NCBI GenBank assembly: GCA_009731375.1
Contig: BJOX01000173.1
Span: 482,055 to 546,054, forward strand
Source: Paulinella micropora
Taxonomy: Eukaryota; Cercozoa; Imbricatea; Euglyphida
DNA length: 64,000 nucleotides
Direction of reading: 5' to 3'
Below the pieces are notes generated by a model that worked only from the letters and a program-made list of their open reading frames with translations, did not search any database and was not told the DNA's origin. Below are positions 41,553-50,804 of the stretch, one piece after another. Each line of letters begins with the position of its first letter. Position 1 is the stretch's first letter. The translations under genes and the position numbers were made by a program.

Positions 41553-41565
41553 AAATATTTTTTTG
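41553..41565 (+). promoter_or_regulatory. AAATATTTTTTTG promoter-like box
   Basis: This box lies 10 bp before the ATG at 41,576. The same 13-mer occurs at 46,058-46,070. Confidence 0.45.
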
Positions 41566-41575
41566 TTAATATAAA

Positions 41576-43564
41576 ATGTCCGCTAAAACCAAGCGAATAA
41601 AAAAGACAAAAGTCCGTCCACCGCGGGTTTATAGGAATAAAAGCGGGAAGCCGTATATTATCCAGAAGGGTAAAAAATATTATCTTAATTTTGGTAAAAA
41701 GACAAATGATATGAGCACACTTCAAATTGTTAAACTTTTTATGAAATACTTAAGCAGACCAAAATCAAAGCGAGCACCTAAGCGAAAAGAAGACTTAAGA
41801 AAAGTCCAGAGCCTGTCAGAGATTGAGCAAAATACTAGAACCGCCATTAATGACCACTTAGACAAACTCAGAAAGGAGAAATACGAAAAGATTGATGAGA
41901 TTGACCAAAAAGAGAAAAAAGCACGAGTTGATGCTGAAGAAGAAAAGAAAAGGCAGGAAAGAAAAGACATAGCAGATGCAAAGGAAAGACAAGAAGTATT
42001 GGACAGAGAACATAAAAGAGAACTAGCAGAGGCAAAGGAAAGGCAGGAAGAAAAAGATAGAGAACTACGAAGGGAGCAAAAGCTCATAGAGGATGTAAAA
42101 TACGAAGAAGACAGAAAAAATAGGATACAAGCATTACCACCGCCACCGCAACAACACTATATTATGCCACCGCAACATGGTCAGCCACAAGCACCACCAT
42201 TAGGTGGTCCACCTACACCAGTATCACCACTACCAAAATCCCCTACGGCAGACAAACTAGATGAAAACATAAAACTTTTGAAATCTGCTTATTTTACTGA
42301 CGAAGAGATTAAAAAAATGACTGATAGTATGATACAAAAAACAGCAGATGGTATTAAATTATTGCAAAAGAAACATATAAATCTGACTGATATGAGGAAA
42401 GCACTAGCACAAGAAGAAAAAAAAAGGGAAGAAAAGGAAAATGATGTAAAAAATTTACAATTTAACCAAACAATGAAAGATGCCTTATCAAAAAAGCATT
42501 TACCACAAATAAAAATCGTTGATTTATCGCGAGCCTTAAAAAGGAAACTTGAAATGGACGGACATACAAAATTGAAACATAGAGAAAATATCAAATGGAT
42601 TATGTCTATGATAAAAAGGTTTAATATTGATGTAGGAACCGAAGAGGACCAAATAAAAAAGAAAATAGCAGATTATGCTAAGTATGATGAGTATATGGGG
42701 AACCAAGGAGGGGGAGGTAGAAAATTACACCATACATTGGACGAAATGATTAATAAAGTATTTTCAATAGCAAAAATAAAAAAATATTTAATCCGCAAAG
42801 ATTGGAAACACACAATGAACAAACATGATTTTGTAAATACTCTAACAAACAAAATGACAATAGACCCAAATGTAAATAAACAAGTTTCAACGGATTTAAA
42901 TATTGACGAGGGAATGCCGCAGCCTACCATACCACCTACGATTACCCCACCATTAGAGCCACAGCCACAGCAACCAGAGCCAGAGGAGGGGATTTCACCC
43001 CCTACCATACCCACGAGCGTCGCGGAGACGCCACAACCACAGACAGAGGAGCCCCCGCCAGAGGAGCCACAGCAGGGTGAGGGGCGGGGACTAATGACTA
43101 ATGAAATAGATGAAATAATGAAAAAATATGGATGGTATCTCGGAGCGATAGCAAGTGATGAAATCTACAAACTAAATCCAGAAAAAAGAAAGCGATATGG
43201 ATTTATAATGAATACCGACCCGAGCACCAAAAAAGGCCAGCACTGGATGGCCGTATGGATAAGTCTAGATAAAGACAGGAGTGTTGAAGTGTATGACCCG
43301 CTAGCACTTTATGAACCTACTGAAGACTTCCAACAACAAATGAAACGACTAATAGATAAAAGCCACCCCGATAGTTATTTATTAATGAAGGTTAATCAAG
43401 TAAAAGAGCAGAGCGATACCAGTGATANNNNNNNNNNTAGGTTTTTAATGGAGCGAGCGAAAGGTATTAAATTTAAATTTGCCAGCGGTTATACAGATTT
43501 AAAAGAAGACGAAGCAGAAAAATTAAAAGCACAGAATGGTTATGGTTTTGATACATACATATAA
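41576..43564 (+). CDS. Adenain-like cysteine protease with long N-terminal extension (about 660 aa)
   Basis: The first ~60 residues are basic. Residues ~80-185 form a long Lys/Glu/Arg coiled coil, followed by Pro-rich linkers (for example PPPPQQHYIMPPQHGQPQAP and a second one near 450-510). The C-terminal ~150 residues are the protease: GQHWMAVWI carries the catalytic His, VEVYDPL the acidic partner, and VNQVKEQSDTSD leads to the expected Gln/Cys region. A 10-N gap (43,428-43,437) falls exactly where the nucleophilic Cys should be, so activity cannot be judged. The family cleaves capsid precursors during maturation. The extension is long for this family and might act as scaffold. Confidence 0.85.
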   Translation: MSAKTKRIKKTKVRPPRVYRNKSGKPYIIQKGKKYYLNFGKKTNDMSTLQIVKLFMKYLSRPKSKRAPKRKEDLRKVQSLSEIEQNTRTAINDHLDKLRKEKYEKIDEIDQKEKKARVDAEEEKKRQERKDIADAKERQEVLDREHKRELAEAKERQEEKDRELRREQKLIEDVKYEEDRKNRIQALPPPPQQHYIMPPQHGQPQAPPLGGPPTPVSPLPKSPTADKLDENIKLLKSAYFTDEEIKKMTDSMIQKTADGIKLLQKKHINLTDMRKALAQEEKKREEKENDVKNLQFNQTMKDALSKKHLPQIKIVDLSRALKRKLEMDGHTKLKHRENIKWIMSMIKRFNIDVGTEEDQIKKKIADYAKYDEYMGNQGGGGRKLHHTLDEMINKVFSIAKIKKYLIRKDWKHTMNKHDFVNTLTNKMTIDPNVNKQVSTDLNIDEGMPQPTIPPTITPPLEPQPQQPEPEEGISPPTIPTSVAETPQPQTEEPPPEEPQQGEGRGLMTNEIDEIMKKYGWYLGAIASDEIYKLNPEKRKRYGFIMNTDPSTKKGQHWMAVWISLDKDRSVEVYDPLALYEPTEDFQQQMKRLIDKSHPDSYLLMKVNQVKEQSDTSDXXXXRFLMERAKGIKFKFASGYTDLKEDEAEKLKAQNGYGFDTYI

Positions 43565-43625
43565 AAGATATTTTCTAATATATAGATTTTTGAGGTTGTA
43601 GGTGGTTTTTATAAAAGCACCTACG

Positions 43626-44438
43626 ATGGAGTACAAGGGAGGAAGAAGTTCGGGTATCTATTACATAAATAGTAAAAATAGAATAACGGGAACAGACAGC
43701 GACTTTACACACGAAGTCAATATGAAGGGACTAGACAATCCCACACATTGTAAAATTCTTCATATCTATGTGCCGAAATCGTATTACTCTGTGGCAAGTC
43801 CTTACAATACCTTTACACTTAGCGAAGACGGATATGAGGCTTTAATTACGATACCAGAGGGAAACTACACAATGAACAACTTAAAAAATAAGTTGTCTGA
43901 GATACTGACGGCAGACAGCCCGAATGACTATACTTATGTTGTCTCAAGCAACAATACAAACACAGAAGCGGAGGATGGTAAATTAACATTCAGTGTTTCA
44001 AATAACGGAGGTATTCAACCGCGGTTTATATTTGATGCTGATACACGTATTCATGAGGTAATGGGTTTTGATAGAAATTCAACCTATTTCTTTGCAAATG
44101 ATTTCATTAAATCGCCGAATGTAATTATTTTAACTGGTGAAAAAACTTTGTATCTTCAATCGGATTTGGTTAATGAAGGTGATAATCATGTGCTACAAGA
44201 AATATACACAGCCAACGAAATTCCTTTTGGTTCTGTTATCTATGATGGAAGCGGGTCTGAGTATGGTAAAACATTGTCCGCTAATTCAAACAATGTATTC
44301 AGGTTTTACTTGACGGACGAAAACGACCAAGCAATAAATCTTAATGGTTTGGGAATAGTTATGACATTACTTGTTTATCGTGAAACTAATTATTTTAGTT
44401 TATTTAATTCATTTTTCAATTTGTTGAAATCCAAGTGA
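43626..44438 (+). CDS. Penton-like minor capsid protein (270 aa)
   Basis: The ATG at 43,626 (MEYKGGRSSGIYYINSKNR) is preferred over an upstream GTG. The N-terminal YYINSKNRITGTDSDFTHEV followed by a beta-rich region fits single jelly-roll minor capsid proteins of PLVs and virophages, which form the pentamers at icosahedral vertices. It lies directly upstream of the major capsid gene, the usual arrangement. The frame is intact and ends FNSFFNLLKSK. Confidence 0.82.
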   Translation: MEYKGGRSSGIYYINSKNRITGTDSDFTHEVNMKGLDNPTHCKILHIYVPKSYYSVASPYNTFTLSEDGYEALITIPEGNYTMNNLKNKLSEILTADSPNDYTYVVSSNNTNTEAEDGKLTFSVSNNGGIQPRFIFDADTRIHEVMGFDRNSTYFFANDFIKSPNVIILTGEKTLYLQSDLVNEGDNHVLQEIYTANEIPFGSVIYDGSGSEYGKTLSANSNNVFRFYLTDENDQAINLNGLGIVMTLLVYRETNYFSLFNSFFNLLKSK

Positions 44439-44525
44439 TTGATATTTATTTTAATTATTTATTTTTTTCTATAAATATATTTCGTGTATTAATCAACTTA
44501 CACTACTTCAAAAACAAAACAAAAA

Positions 44526-46006
44526 ATGCCTGTCCAATACGGAGGAGAACTAGTCCATCAGACTAAGGAACTGCTCACTGGTAAGTATGAATTAACTAAA
44601 CTTACCACCCGTGAAGGTCGCAACCTGTCGCACTTACTACTGCTGGTGGTATGGAAAACACATTTGAAATTCCTACTCGACCTTTGAACCTTGCGAGGAG
44701 TGTGTTGCGATTTACTTACAATCCGTCTGCTGCGGGTGGTGCTAATCGCTACAATCGTATCTATATGGATTGTCTGTCTATGATTAAAACTATTGAATTG
44801 CGAAGCCGAAGCGGGCAGTATCTGTGTAATCTTCAACATGTGGGTAATTACACTAAGATGATTTGGAAACCCGAGATTAAATATGAAAAATTTATGGCAC
44901 TTGAAAATCATGGTGCTGGTGTGGGTAGTGGTGCTATGCTTCAAAAGTGTAATGCGGGAAAAGTTGAAATTGGAACCGTAGCAGAAAGAAAAACAATTAC
45001 TGATGCGGCAGATGTTGCAGGTCTTAAGGGTGCAGTTCAAGGATATTACAAAGTGCCTCTTGTTAATGCCCGCCGTAATGATGATACCGCTCTCGCTGAT
45101 AGCACTGCTGGAACCTATAGCCTTGTTAATGTTCCTTTTGAGGAGGCTAAGTATTTTGAAGGTGGGGGTAATAATACTGCCACCCCTGTTATTAATGTTA
45201 AGTTTCCTTTGGGTATGCTGTTTGGCACTATTTTTGAACTGGATAAGACTATCGGGTTTAATGAAATTTTGGATATGCGGATTGTGTGGGCTGAAACCAA
45301 CCGCTCTTCATTCTATGGTACTGATGTGAGTTCTATTGCCACTGGTGCTGCAGCTACAACCTCTGGTGCTATCGTCTCTAACCTAAATCTATTCCTTGCT
45401 GTTGAGACTGACCCAAATGTCATCCTTGGTGTCCAGCAAAAGATTGCGGGTGAAGGCTTTCCATTTAAGATTGAGTATCCTATCGCTTGGAAGCAAAGTC
45501 TTCAAACAAACCAACAGAACTATGTTATTAAGATGAACCGCTCGCAGGGTGAAAGAATTCGTCGTATTTATACTTCAGCCTTTCATTTCACTGAGAGTGC
45601 TAATACTTCTTTTGATAATGACAACAGAGCTGGTGTAAAGGTTTTAAAATACTATACAACCCTTGACGGCTCTCGTCTCCAGCAGTTTGATATTGACACA
45701 AAGGAAAATGAGGACTATATGATTTTGAAGGATAAGTTGAAGGGAAGTGCTATCCTAAACAGTGATGTCTATCATTACAACTGGTTCCATGTAGATACTT
45801 GGGACAATAACCGCCCGCTGTGCGATAAGGACACCGACGGCTATGAGGTGAGCGGTCTAAGCCTAGACACTGAGAGGCGATATGAATTCGTTTCAACTAC
45901 AGGTGATAATGCAAGTGGTGCTAACATAACTAATCTTAACCATTACACATTCGCCATTCTTCAACGTAGTGTGCTTGTTAAAGGAGTTGAAATTTTGATG
46001 TCATAG
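44526..46006 (+). pseudogene. Double-jelly-roll major capsid protein, one frameshift near the start
   Basis: The main frame (44,651-46,006, 451 codons) contains FEIPTRPLNLARSVLRF and later beta-rich stretches. It ends FAILQRSVLVKGVEILMS, as expected for PLV/virophage-type major capsid proteins. A better start is the ATG at 44,526, but that frame (MPVQYGGELVHQ...) shifts into the main one between about 44,625 and 44,650. Either one indel disabled the gene, or translation starts at 44,651 and loses ~42 residues. A GTAAGT is present at 44,580 but no matching acceptor restores the frame. The protein would build the hexameric capsomers. Confidence 0.87.
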
Positions 46007-46057
46007 ATGTTTATGAACTTTGTAATACTAATAAAAATAAAAAAGAAAATAAAATAA

Positions 46058-46070
46058 AAATATTTTTTTG
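46058..46070 (+). promoter_or_regulatory. AAATATTTTTTTG promoter-like box
   Basis: This 13-mer is identical to the box at 41,553-41,565 and lies 17 bp before the ATG at 46,088. Confidence 0.45.
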
Positions 46071-46087
46071 TTTTATATACACAAGAG

Positions 46088-47323
46088 ATGACTACTTACC
46101 AGAGAAATTTAATCGCACAAAATACTGACGGAGAATTTATAAACGTCAGGGTTGGATATGATGGTGATATTGAAACAAATAATTCAAAAACCGCTTTTGG
46201 CGAAGCAGTAGTAGGTCAATTAACACCAGTATTACAAGAAATCTTTCCATATACAATTAATACTAGGATATGGACAAAAACAGAAACAAAATCGTCTGTG
46301 TCATTTTTGAATAATATGGCTGAATTGAAAACAACTGCGGATGCTACGGCAGATGCTAGACTGGTAAGTAAAAGGAGAATAAAATATAGAACTGGAATGG
46401 GTGTCCTAGCCCGCTTTACTGCTCTATGGACAACGGATGATACAAAAGATTACTATTCATATATTGGAATAGGAAATGATCTCGTTGATGGATTTTATTT
46501 TTACAAAAATCAAGCAGGAATGAATATCGCACATTGTACGGGAGGTGCTGCAGATTATATTGACCAAGAAGACTGGGACGACCCTTGCGATGGAACTTCG
46601 GCTATGCCAAACTTAGACTGGAGTAAAGGAAATGTATTTCAAATTCAATTTCAATATTTAGGTTTTGGTGCTATTAAGTTTTATATTGAAAATCCCATAA
46701 CAGGATTATTTCAATTAGTTCATATGTTGACTATGCGAATGCTAATAATGGTGTAAGCCTGCGAAATACAACATTACCTTTTACAGCAGTAATGAGAAAT
46801 GATGCAAAGACTGGAATACAATCACTTAAAACAGCGAGTGCCAGTTTATTCATTGAGGGAACGAATACTATTAATACCAGTATAACAAACGAAGTGGAAG
46901 GAAGTAAAGTAGCAAACACCACTGAAAGTCCTATTATCAGTATAAGAAACAAAGCGGTATTTGATGCGGGCGGTGCTAATTTAACAAATTATTCAAATGT
47001 TTATCCAACTTTGATAAGTATTACAAATGAAGATACTAAGTCAAATGTTGTCAGAATGGTATTAAATGGAACACCAACTGGCACAGGTTTTGCTGATGTT
47101 GATTCTAAGTATTCAATTGTAGATACTGACACAAAGGCGAGTGCTATCGCAAACGGAACAACAATTTTTAAACTATATGTAAATTCTCAATAACTCAACA
47201 AATCAATCTTAGAAGTTATGATATATACCTATCGCCGAGTGATGTATTGACTTTTACACAGAAGTCTGTCTCTGCTGGTGGAGGAAATGTCAATATTATT
47301 GCTAACTTCGTAGAGGATCAGTG
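46088..47323 (+). pseudogene. Putative virion surface protein, two frameshifts
   Basis: The first frame (46,088-46,756) contains NSKTAFGEAVVGQLTPVLQ, then RIKYRTGMGVLARFTALWT and YIGIGNDLVDGFYFYKN. This recalls a structural-protein family common in aquatic DNA viruses and prophage-like elements, with a lectin-like beta sandwich. Near 46,735 the signal moves to the frame of 46,792-47,193, and near 47,195 to a third frame ending at 47,323. The intact protein would have been about 410 residues. Placement right after the major capsid gene supports a virion role. The gene overlaps the 3' end of the next minus-strand gene. Confidence 0.65.
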
Positions 47324-47800
47324 ATACAGAAAAAAAAACAATGAAGGTAATATGATATCAAAGATATTTTTTACCGCATATTTGTTATTAAAATAAGGTT
47401 GTTGAATTAAATATTCAAGGTATGGTTTATCAATCTTAGCAACATCTTCAATTTTCATTTTTTTATACTTACCATATTGAAGAACAACATCTTTCTTTAA
47501 TATACATCCTTCTTCTGTACATGTAGCAATCGCTATCTCTTCTCCTACCTTAGCCTTTATTTCCGTGATACCTGTCTCTTTTAAATCACTCGCCTTAAAA
47601 GGAGTGCTCTCTTCTTTGTCCGTTATGGTCTCCAACGGAATAACTACTTTCACATTGTCGTCCCTCGGCTTGTATTGCTCATAGAAAGATACAATGTCAG
47701 GCTTAGTCCATTTAATTGTCGGCATTTTGACATTGCCGCTGTCAAGGTTCCATTTTTCAATTTCATTCAAGTAGTCTTGTTTGGTGTTGAGGTCCGACAT
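47318..47800 (-). CDS. ExoX-C-like domain protein (160 aa)
   Basis: It starts MSDLNTKQDYLNEIEKW. The C-terminal part YGKYKKMKIEDVAKIDKPYLEYLIQQPYF fits the small C-terminal module found after exonuclease X-type domains (GKYKGK...V...D..YLEWL). No exonuclease active site (DEDD) is visible, so this is the module alone with a distinct ~95-residue N-terminal part. A DNA-processing role is possible. A second copy of the module lies immediately downstream at 47,822-47,960. Confidence 0.6.
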   Translation of the reverse strand: MSDLNTKQDYLNEIEKWNLDSGNVKMPTIKWTKPDIVSFYEQYKPRDDNVKVVIPLETITDKEESTPFKASDLKETGITEIKAKVGEEIAIATCTEEGCILKKDVVLQYGKYKKMKIEDVAKIDKPYLEYLIQQPYFNNKYAVKNIFDIILPSLFFFLYH

Positions 47801-47821
47801 AATTTGTATATAATATAAATA

Positions 47822-48167
47822 TTAATTTTTATTATAAATATTTTTTACTTCACTTTTAATGTCTGTAAATTTATCAAACCACGGCTGTTTCATAACCCAT
47901 TCTAGATATGGTTTGTCAATGGTAGCAACATCTTGAATTTTCTTACCTTTATATTTTACCAAATGGAAAAGTATCCTTTGGCTTGCCTTCTCTACTTTTT
48001 TCAATTGCCTTAATTTCTTCGTCAATCATTTGTTGAACATCTCTTACTGAAAAGAATTCCTTATTCTTCTCAATTGAAAGTCGTCCAAATTTTTCAGATA
48101 GTCTGGTAAGGGTAATCATCTGTCTATATAGAGTGGTAAAAAATTTTGTAAGGGTAATCATCTGTCT
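47822..48167 (-). pseudogene. ExoX-C gene 3' part, fused to the polymerase remnant and frameshifted
   Basis: Downstream of the polymerase motif A, the frame continues into TTLYRQMITLTRLSEKFGRL, a basic linker and KPKDTFPFGK. An extra A near 47,955 shifts the frame, and the rest of the ExoX-C motif (YKGKKIQDVATIDKPYLEW) follows to 47,822. The same gene segment without any polymerase is found at 985-1,182, so this part originally belonged to a separate gene. The junction carries a 23-bp direct repeat (48,106-48,128 and 48,148-48,170). Confidence 0.7.
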
Positions 48168-49924
48168 ATAAAGACTTACAACATCCGCATCAATAAGATA
48201 ATCTTTAACCTCATCAAAGTCAATTTCACCGTTTATGTATTTTTGATATTGCTCGGATATAAATCTCCTCTTGCTTGGATAAGTCCTTGCCCCATATAAT
48301 GCTTTTCTAAAATCCGCTTCTTGTTCTAACTTTGGAAGTTGAATTATGTATTGTTTATCAATTTTCTTTTTCCAAAGGTTAAAGGTTAAAGAAGACGTAG
48401 ACATAAACTCCGATAAGTTCGTTTTATGTTCTTCATATATCGGTTTATTTAGTGTTTCGTATAGTTCCTTCAATCCCATAACATCTTTTTCTAGATACAA
48501 TAAACATTCTTTTTTCATATCATCGCTCATTTCTTCCCATCGTTTCGCTTTTTCATGGTCAAAATCACCTTTTAAAACATTACATCCCAAACTTTCAAGG
48601 TTCTTTTTAAGGCTTCCTTCTGTGTGCTTAGACAAGTCCCAGAATTTTATATTTTTGTATTCCATTGAAATTATCGCCCCGTTATTGATTAATGGAGTGC
48701 TTTTTATCTTTCTTTTAATAAACTCTTTTTGTAAAAAGTAATGGTCAAATTTACTACCATTAAAAGCATTAACATAAAATGTCGCCAGCAATATTGAAAG
48801 ATTATATCAATGAGTTTTGAAATACAATCATCGCCAGCAACATATTTAAAACCAATATCCGCAATCGTATAACCTGCTATATACGCGGTATGGATTTCAA
48901 GCGCATTTCTATATGTTTCTAAATCATAATGAAAAATCTCATCTTGATTATTATAACTCATCTCCTTAAAGGTTGTTAATAAACTCTCATATCGGTCTTT
49001 CTTTGGTCTTAATTTAGCCGCCACATATGTTTTTCTTTTGTTATTACATTTATGATTATTAAAATAAGTCTTAAAGCATTCCTCACATCTCTTTTTATTC
49101 CTCTTTATAAAACCCATATAATGTCCCTTACTTAGATAGCAAAGCACATCCACGGATATTAAAGGGTCTTCATAGTTTTTAAATGTTTGTTTGGTTGTCG
49201 CATCGGTCAATTCAAAATACTTACCTTTAATACAATATTTTTTTAAGATTTCATATCCTATTGAAAGTGGTATATATGAATTATGTTCAAGTTTGAATTC
49301 TTGCCTAATATCATTACATACTTTTTTTATTGAGTTTTGATTTACCTTTCATTGGTAAATTTAATATATCCTTAAAAACATAGAAGAAACAATTATTATC
49401 CTTACTCCTTGGATTAATATGAATTCCTTCATCTGTTTTATGTTTCTTATCACTTCCTGAGAGATTACAACCACCTCCATCTTCTTGAATAATTTGAATA
49501 ATCATACGTTGAATAATTCTATCATATCCATTCGCACTGGCTTCAAGATTTTGTTCGTTGTATAGATATATATCATGAAACAACTCATCAATGTCTTTTA
49601 ACTTAACGGAATTGAATGTTTTCCATTTATAAAACTTTTCATCATCAATATCCGTCATATAACCAAACTTAACATGAAGACTTGCTTCGTTTGTCAGACC
49701 TCTATTTTTGGCATCCTTAACTGCTCTCATAATTGATATTTCAATCGCATCCATATCTTTGAAAGGGTATATCCATTTATACCTCTGTTTTTTATTGGTT
49801 TTAGTTCTACAAGTTTTACCTCACGCTTCTTCGCTTCCTGTGTCTTAGTTTCCCTTAAGTTCGCCCTTACCTTCGCTAGTTCAACATTTTCCTTCGTTGG
49901 TCTGGGTGGTAAAGGTGGTGGCAT
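48168..49924 (-). pseudogene. Protein-primed family B DNA polymerase, truncated and frameshifted
   Basis: Minus-strand pieces in order are 49,924-49,727 (MPPPLPPRPTKENVELAKVR), 49,754-49,314 (SKDNNCFFYVFKDILNLP) and 49,300-48,704. The last piece has a CEECFKTYFNNHKC finger and the Exo I motif FHYDLETYRNALEIH. The final piece, 48,791-48,168, carries Exo II NAFNGSKFDHYFL, Exo III YLEKDVMGL and motif A DADVVSLY. Frames change near 49,740, 49,325 (an A-run) and 48,795. After motif A the palm (motifs B and C) and thumb are missing. The family replicates linear genomes from a terminal protein. This copy cannot synthesise DNA. Confidence 0.85.
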
Positions 49925-50020
49925 ACTTTTTATATTAATACAGATATAAAAATTATAAAAAATAATAATAAATTATCTGTTATATTTATATATAATAATT
50001 TCTTATATTTAAATAGAAAT

Positions 50021-50242
50021 TCATTTCATTGCCTCCTCCATTCTTTTCAACTTAAGTAATGCTTGCTTTAGTTCATCTCTTTTTTTCTTTCTCCGTTCTG
50101 CTATTATTGCTTTGTTTTGGTTGTAGTATTCCATTGACTTCTGTCTATGTCTTTCTGGGTCTTTTTGTATAAATTCCCTCTCCTTTCTCCGTAAGGCTTC
50201 CTTTTTCTCTTCTGGTGTTTTGTATTTTGGTTTTCTACCCAT
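50021..50242 (-). CDS. Small basic protein (73 aa)
   Basis: It starts MGRKPKYKTPEEKKEALRRK and is mostly Lys, Arg and Glu, with YYNQNKAIIAERRKKKRDE. The pattern of a short basic helix followed by YY...N is seen in small DNA-binding proteins of algal viruses. Role inferred only. Its start is followed by AT-rich promoter-like sequence. Confidence 0.6.
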   Translation of the reverse strand: MGRKPKYKTPEEKKEALRRKEREFIQKDPERHRQKSMEYYNQNKAIIAERRKKKRDELKQALLKLKRMEEAMK

Positions 50243-50302
50243 CTTTGTGTATATATAATAAAAAAATAATCTTTAATATATATTAAATATTGTTTGTTTG
50301 TA

Positions 50303-50587
50303 TCAAGGGATAGTAATTTCAATTCCATAATGTTTTCCTGCCCCTCCTCCATAGATTGAATAATATACTTGTTTCCTTCCTTTAATCTTTAGAGTTTCTG
50401 CTAAGTGCTTGCTGATATATCCGAGTTGCTTTCCGCTTTCTGTTTCAACCTTTATCGCATTTTTATCAAATTTGTTTTCTGGCTCGTGTTGAATAAAAAC
50501 TTTTTCACCTCGTCCTATGGTTTTGAGATAAGAAATATTATCTTGTCGTCCTTCAAATGAAACACCCACAACTCTAGTCGTCGTCAT
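50303..50587 (-). CDS. Stand-alone HIRAN domain protein (94 aa)
   Basis: Nearly the whole protein is one domain: TRVVGVSFEGRQDNI, then GEKVFIQHEPENKFDKNAIK and GKQLGYISKHLAETL. The EPxNxxDxNAIxV and LGYI signatures are those of HIRAN. In HLTF/Rad5 this domain grips 3'-OH DNA ends at stalled forks. Here it occurs alone, without helicase or nuclease. It lies in the replication-side gene cluster on the minus strand and may assist genome-end handling, but that is inference. Confidence 0.82.
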   Translation of the reverse strand: MTTTRVVGVSFEGRQDNISYLKTIGRGEKVFIQHEPENKFDKNAIKVETESGKQLGYISKHLAETLKIKGRKQVYYSIYGGGAGKHYGIEITIP

Positions 50588-50700
50588 TTTATAGAAACTT
50601 TTAGAAAAAGTTTCACAAAATCTGTTCGCTCAAAGATTTTGAAAATCTTTGTTATATACATATAAATAATATTTGTTTAAAATAAAATTAATCATTTGTT

Positions 50701-50804
50701 TGATATTTTATTCACCTGCTTCGCAGTTTCATAAAACATCGTTTTTTACTTTAATGGTGGGCGATGTTTGTTGATGTTTCTGAAAGAAACAGAAACAAAT
50801 ATCA
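50701..50804. terminator. Palindromic gene-end unit, copy E
   Basis: Outer arms are TGATATTT at 50,701-50,708 and AAATATCA at 50,797-50,804. Middle arms are AAACATCG at 50,734-50,741 and CGATGTTT at 50,762-50,769. The third stem is TGTTTCTG/CAGAAACA-like. The TGA stop of the minus-strand zinc-finger gene is the complement of TCA at 50,802-50,804, inside the right arm. This unit therefore starts at a stop codon when read on the minus strand. Confidence 0.8.

Noticed and set aside
44575-44650. An intron in the capsid gene using GTAAGT at 44,580
   Set aside because: No AG acceptor nearby joins the two frames in a way that keeps the conserved N-terminal part. A simple indel is more likely.
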